Source: Verrucomicrobiota bacterium
GTDB taxonomy: Bacteria; Verrucomicrobiota; Lentisphaeria; JABSQK01; JAJFLO01
Reading direction: 5' to 3'
Length of the DNA stretch: 64,000 nucleotides
Assembly (NCBI GenBank): GCA_021772675.1
Contig: JAJFLO010000409.1
Coordinates: 31,700 to 95,699 of the forward strand
The notes under the pieces were generated by a model, which ran no database searches, had not been told where the DNA came from, and saw only the letters and a list, made by a program, of their open reading frames with translations. The position numbers were made by a program, and so were the translations under genes. Below, piece by piece: positions 61,943-64,000 of this stretch (position 1 is the first letter of the stretch; each line of letters opens with the position of its first letter).

Positions 61943-62360
61943 TATTCTTTATAGCCTGTAAAATTCTATTCAATGTTTTTGCTCTTTTCTCAGGTTTCAG
62001 TTCGCATTCATAAACTGCGATTAAATTCCAACCGGATTCTTGCATCTCAGCAACGTTTCTTTCATCATTTGTTCGAGTCTTATTAATCTTTGCTCTCCAC
62101 CATTCAGTTCGGGTCTTTGGGATAACAGCATATTGGCATCCCATATGGCCATGCCAAAAACACCCGTGCACTAAAACAGCGGCATGATACTTTGGCAGCA
62201 CTATGTCTGGTTTACCCGGAAGGCCCCTATGGTGAAGCCGATATCTCAGACCTTTACTGAAGAGGTATTTTCTCACTATTAGTTCGGGTTTCGTGTCCTT
62301 GGCACGAATCCGACTCATATTGTAGCTTCTTATTTCCGGTTCATGGACGTCTGCCACCAC
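61923..62360 (-). CDS. vsr: Vsr-type very-short-patch mismatch endonuclease
   Basis: 145 residues, close to the roughly 150 of Escherichia coli Vsr. The family signature is complete: RSYNMSRIRAKDTKPEL at 11-27, LRYRLHHRGLPGKPDIV with the catalytic Asp52, and HGCFWHGHMGC (65-75) with zinc ligands. It has a GTG start at 62358-62360, with a Shine-Dalgarno AAAGG. First gene of the operon; it overlaps the methyltransferase gene. The enzyme nicks beside T in T:G mismatches. Confidence 0.94.
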   Translation of the reverse strand: MVADVHEPEIRSYNMSRIRAKDTKPELIVRKYLFSKGLRYRLHHRGLPGKPDIVLPKYHAAVLVHGCFWHGHMGCQYAVIPKTRTEWWRAKINKTRTNDERNVAEMQESGWNLIAVYECELKPEKRAKTLNRILQAIKNNDDSRN

Positions 62361-62391
62361 TCAACCTTTTTTAGTTGATTCAAGTCGTTCA

Positions 62392-62419
62392 ATTATACCT
62401 ACGTCAAGCATTTGGGCAA
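62392..62419 (-). promoter_or_regulatory. probable promoter of the vsr-methyltransferase operon
   Basis: On the minus strand TTGCCC (62419-62414) and a perfect TATAAT (62397-62392) are separated by 16 bases, about 32 bases before the vsr start codon. Confidence 0.5.
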
Positions 62420-62757
62420 TTATTCCTAAATCTATGAAATGAGGTAGTGCCTTGTTTATGCACCAGTTAAAAAAATCAATTATAGGCAATTTGATTCTTA
62501 TCTTTAGGTAAGTTCCGCTATTTCATGAGATTATTCAAGGAAAATTCTAAGAATTAACCCTGGATTATTGAAATTTTAACAGATAATATGAACTCTCTGA
62601 CACTTGTCCTGAAAAAAATATCAAGTTGTCTCAATATCCACTGATTTAGCCCTTTTTAGAGAATTCTGAGAGTCGCACCTCTAATTTTAAGTTATTGCGC
62701 GATTATTAAGTTCAGACTTCCAGTCTCAAGTTAATTGGAATTTCAATTTGCTAAAAG
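62420..62757. other. AT-rich intergenic region, nothing recognised
   Basis: No coding frame of note, no repeat shared with the rest of the window and no clear terminator. Confidence 0.5.
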
Positions 62758-63066
62758 TCATTCAGAAGATCGGGTTTTAAACGTTCGTACAATTCGATCA
62801 AGTTCGCTAATTTTAGATGCGCTGTATCCTCGATCATGGAACCAAATAACCTTTCCTTTGGCATCAAGTAAAACAATCCGTGAATTTAAGGGATCTACTG
62901 TACCTCTAAAATGATTAATTCTATCTGCATCTTTGTATACAATAATCTCCAAAATTTGACTTAACCATAGACATGTTGATGCTTGGTTAGCTACGGTTGT
63001 TAAAATTTTCACGAATGAAGAATCTTTTTTGAAGGTTTTTAACCCCTGATTGCTGTTTAGGTTCAT
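62758..63066 (-). pseudogene. thioredoxin-fold-like C-terminal fragment, probably truncated
   Basis: 102 residues with no ribosome site before the ATG. The C-terminal half (DPLNSRIVLLDAKGKVIWFHDRGYS, then a helix) looks like the last strands of a thioredoxin/peroxiredoxin-fold protein such as the YtfJ type, where a D-x-x-G-x-V-x-W hairpin is followed by the terminal helix. No CxxC or other redox site is present. Secreted members of that type are about 180 residues with a signal peptide; here the first half is missing, so a gene remnant is the most likely reading. An intact small gene of unknown function cannot be excluded. Confidence 0.45.
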
Positions 63067-63081
63067 TATACATGGTAATCG

Positions 63082-63109
63082 TTGTGAACTGTTATATCAG
63101 GGATATAGT
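63082..63109 (+). promoter_or_regulatory. possible promoter of the zeta-toxin-like operon
   Basis: TTGTGA and TATAGT with 16 bases between, 19 bases before the preferred start codon at 63129. Confidence 0.4.
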
Positions 63110-63128
63110 AATCTTCATAGGAATCATT

Positions 63129-63653
63129 ATGGAAAAATTGAAAAAAATTTTAATTATTGCCGGTCCAAATGGAGCAGGAAAAACTACCTTCGCTCAAGAA
63201 TTTCTTCCCCGAGAGGCAGACTGTTTGAATTTTGTTAATGCGGATTTGATAGCTTCTGGATTAAGTCCGTTCTCTCCAGAAATTGTAGCGATAAAAGCAG
63301 CTCGTATTATGATAAAAGAAATCAATGATCATATTCAAAATGATGAAAATTTTGCTTTTGAAACTACATTAAGTGGACGATTATATTCCCGATTAATTCC
63401 CGAATGGCGCAAAAAAGGTTATACTGTTAAACTATTTTTCCTGAAATTAAATTCGGTGGATATGGCCATTGCCAGAGTGTGCCAACGAGTAATGTTAGGT
63501 GGACACAACGTCGAAGAAGGTGTTATAAGAAGAAGATTTAAGTCAGGATTAATAAACCTTGAAACTGTATATAAACCAATCGTTGATGAATGGGTACTTT
63601 ATGATAATTCAGGAGAACAACCTTTAATATTAGACGGAGGCAATAGATCATGA
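63129..63653 (+). CDS. zeta-toxin-like P-loop kinase
   Basis: 174 residues from the ATG at 63129, chosen because GGA lies at the right distance and the P-loop then falls at the usual place; the frame is open further upstream. The sequence has LIIAGPNGAGKTTFA (Walker A, residues 8-22), VNADLIASGL (the substrate-side Asp region), NFAFETTLSG near 76 and an Arg-rich lid (VIRRRFKSGL). Zeta-type toxins phosphorylate UDP-N-acetylglucosamine; stand-alone relatives are common next to a small partner gene. The gene overlaps the following 59-residue frame by ATGA. Whether it is toxic here is inferred. Confidence 0.85.
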   Translation: MEKLKKILIIAGPNGAGKTTFAQEFLPREADCLNFVNADLIASGLSPFSPEIVAIKAARIMIKEINDHIQNDENFAFETTLSGRLYSRLIPEWRKKGYTVKLFFLKLNSVDMAIARVCQRVMLGGHNVEEGVIRRRFKSGLINLETVYKPIVDEWVLYDNSGEQPLILDGGNRS

Positions 63654-63829
63654 ACGAGATTTTAAAATCAAAATGGTTGGAACGTGATTCAGACATTGTT
63701 AACTCTGAAGCCGCACTGAAACGTTCAGCTCAACGGGCAAGAAAACTTGCAAGTGAGAAAAACAGTTATGTTGTGGTTTATAAGGATGGAAAAATTGTAA
63801 AAGAACCGGCTGCAAAGATAACAAACTGA
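63650..63829 (+). CDS. small protein coupled to the zeta-like kinase, possible antidote or partner
   Basis: 59 residues, beginning MNEILKSKWLERDSDI at the ATGA overlap (63650-63653) and ending with TGA at 63827-63829. It has a basic central helix (AALKRSAQRARKLASEK) and a short strand pair (SYVVVYKDGKIVKEP). I do not recognise a named family. The tight coupling and size suggest an antitoxin-type partner, placed after the toxin rather than before it as in epsilon-zeta operons. Confidence 0.75.
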   Translation: MNEILKSKWLERDSDIVNSEAALKRSAQRARKLASEKNSYVVVYKDGKIVKEPAAKITN

Positions 63830-63895
63830 GTTTGTTCAAATCGGATAACTAAGTTTTAGAATCATTAGGGTCATAGTTTCTTATTGATGTCAAGC

Positions 63896-63959
63896 CTTTT
63901 TTCCAAAATTTTGGCAAAAAAGTCTCCTCCTGCCTCAAAAATAAACAAAATTTTTTGAG
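63896..63959. terminator. two AT-rich inverted repeats, possible terminator
   Basis: The segment 63896-63922 can fold as CTTTTTT...CCAAAATTTTGG...AAAAAAG, and 63934-63959 as CTCAAAAA...TTTTTTGAG. They start about 65 bases after the small partner gene. The stems are AT-only at the ends, so strength is uncertain. Confidence 0.4.
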
Positions 63960-64000
63960 CTATTTGTGATATTTATTTGTCGGCATATATAGACTATTAT

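Overview
This window is dominated by one large biosynthetic locus followed by an accessory, defence-rich region. Nothing in it fixes the taxonomy. The DNA is AT-leaning by eye (about 40% GC, not computed). There are no rRNA or tRNA genes. The mix of a trans-AT polyketide synthase (PKS), dispersed short repeats, several toxin-antitoxin genes and a restriction-like operon suggests a large-genome, possibly uncultivated bacterium.

Left and centre (1 to about 52.3 kb, all on the minus strand, so the assembly line reads from right to left): four giant PKS genes, a free-standing flavin monooxygenase of the luciferase-like type and a small four-helix-bundle gene. In transcription order they are PKS-A (32966-52285, 6439 aa), four-helix-bundle protein (32213-32692), luciferase-like monooxygenase (30770-31903), PKS-B with one NRPS-like module (13182-30533, 5783 aa), PKS-C (2842-12897, 3351 aa) and PKS-D (1-2592, continues off the left edge). 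Eleven ketosynthase (KS) domains are visible and none is followed by a working acyltransferase, so this is a trans-AT system whose AT, and probably its release domain, lie outside the window. Three KS domains have lost the first catalytic His and are probably transfer-only. PKS-A carries a degenerate AT-like region. PKS-B ends in an unusual C-ligase-KR-PCP module of the sort expected for an alpha-hydroxy (depsi) unit.

A heptamer repeat (TGTCAGG/TTTCAGG and its complement) runs through the whole locus. It forms inverted arms in every gap between the operon genes, lies within about 25 bases of the stop codon of five genes, encodes the last residues of PKS-A, and is found in frame in three KS post-linkers. 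The sequences between the arms fall into two recognisable families that carry short ORF-like segments. The four-helix-bundle gene has arrays directly on both sides. This repeat system is the most unusual thing in the window.

52.3-55.4 kb: a 1-kb divergent control region with a good promoter and palindrome for the PKS operon, then a long acyl-CoA dehydrogenase gene (53309-55090, plus strand), bracketed by REP-like repeats with the 14-base palindrome CCGYCTTYAGRCGG.

55.6-56.5 kb: two addiction-module antitoxin genes, one an orphan and one coupled to a RelE/ParE toxin.

57.0-62.4 kb (minus strand): a tightly packed operon of a Vsr-type endonuclease, a DNA cytosine methyltransferase, a protein with two GHKL ATPase domains and a receiver-domain protein. 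It is probably a restriction/defence module.

62.7-64.0 kb: a thioredoxin-fold-like fragment, then a zeta-toxin-like kinase translationally coupled to a 59-residue partner, and AT-rich inverted repeats.
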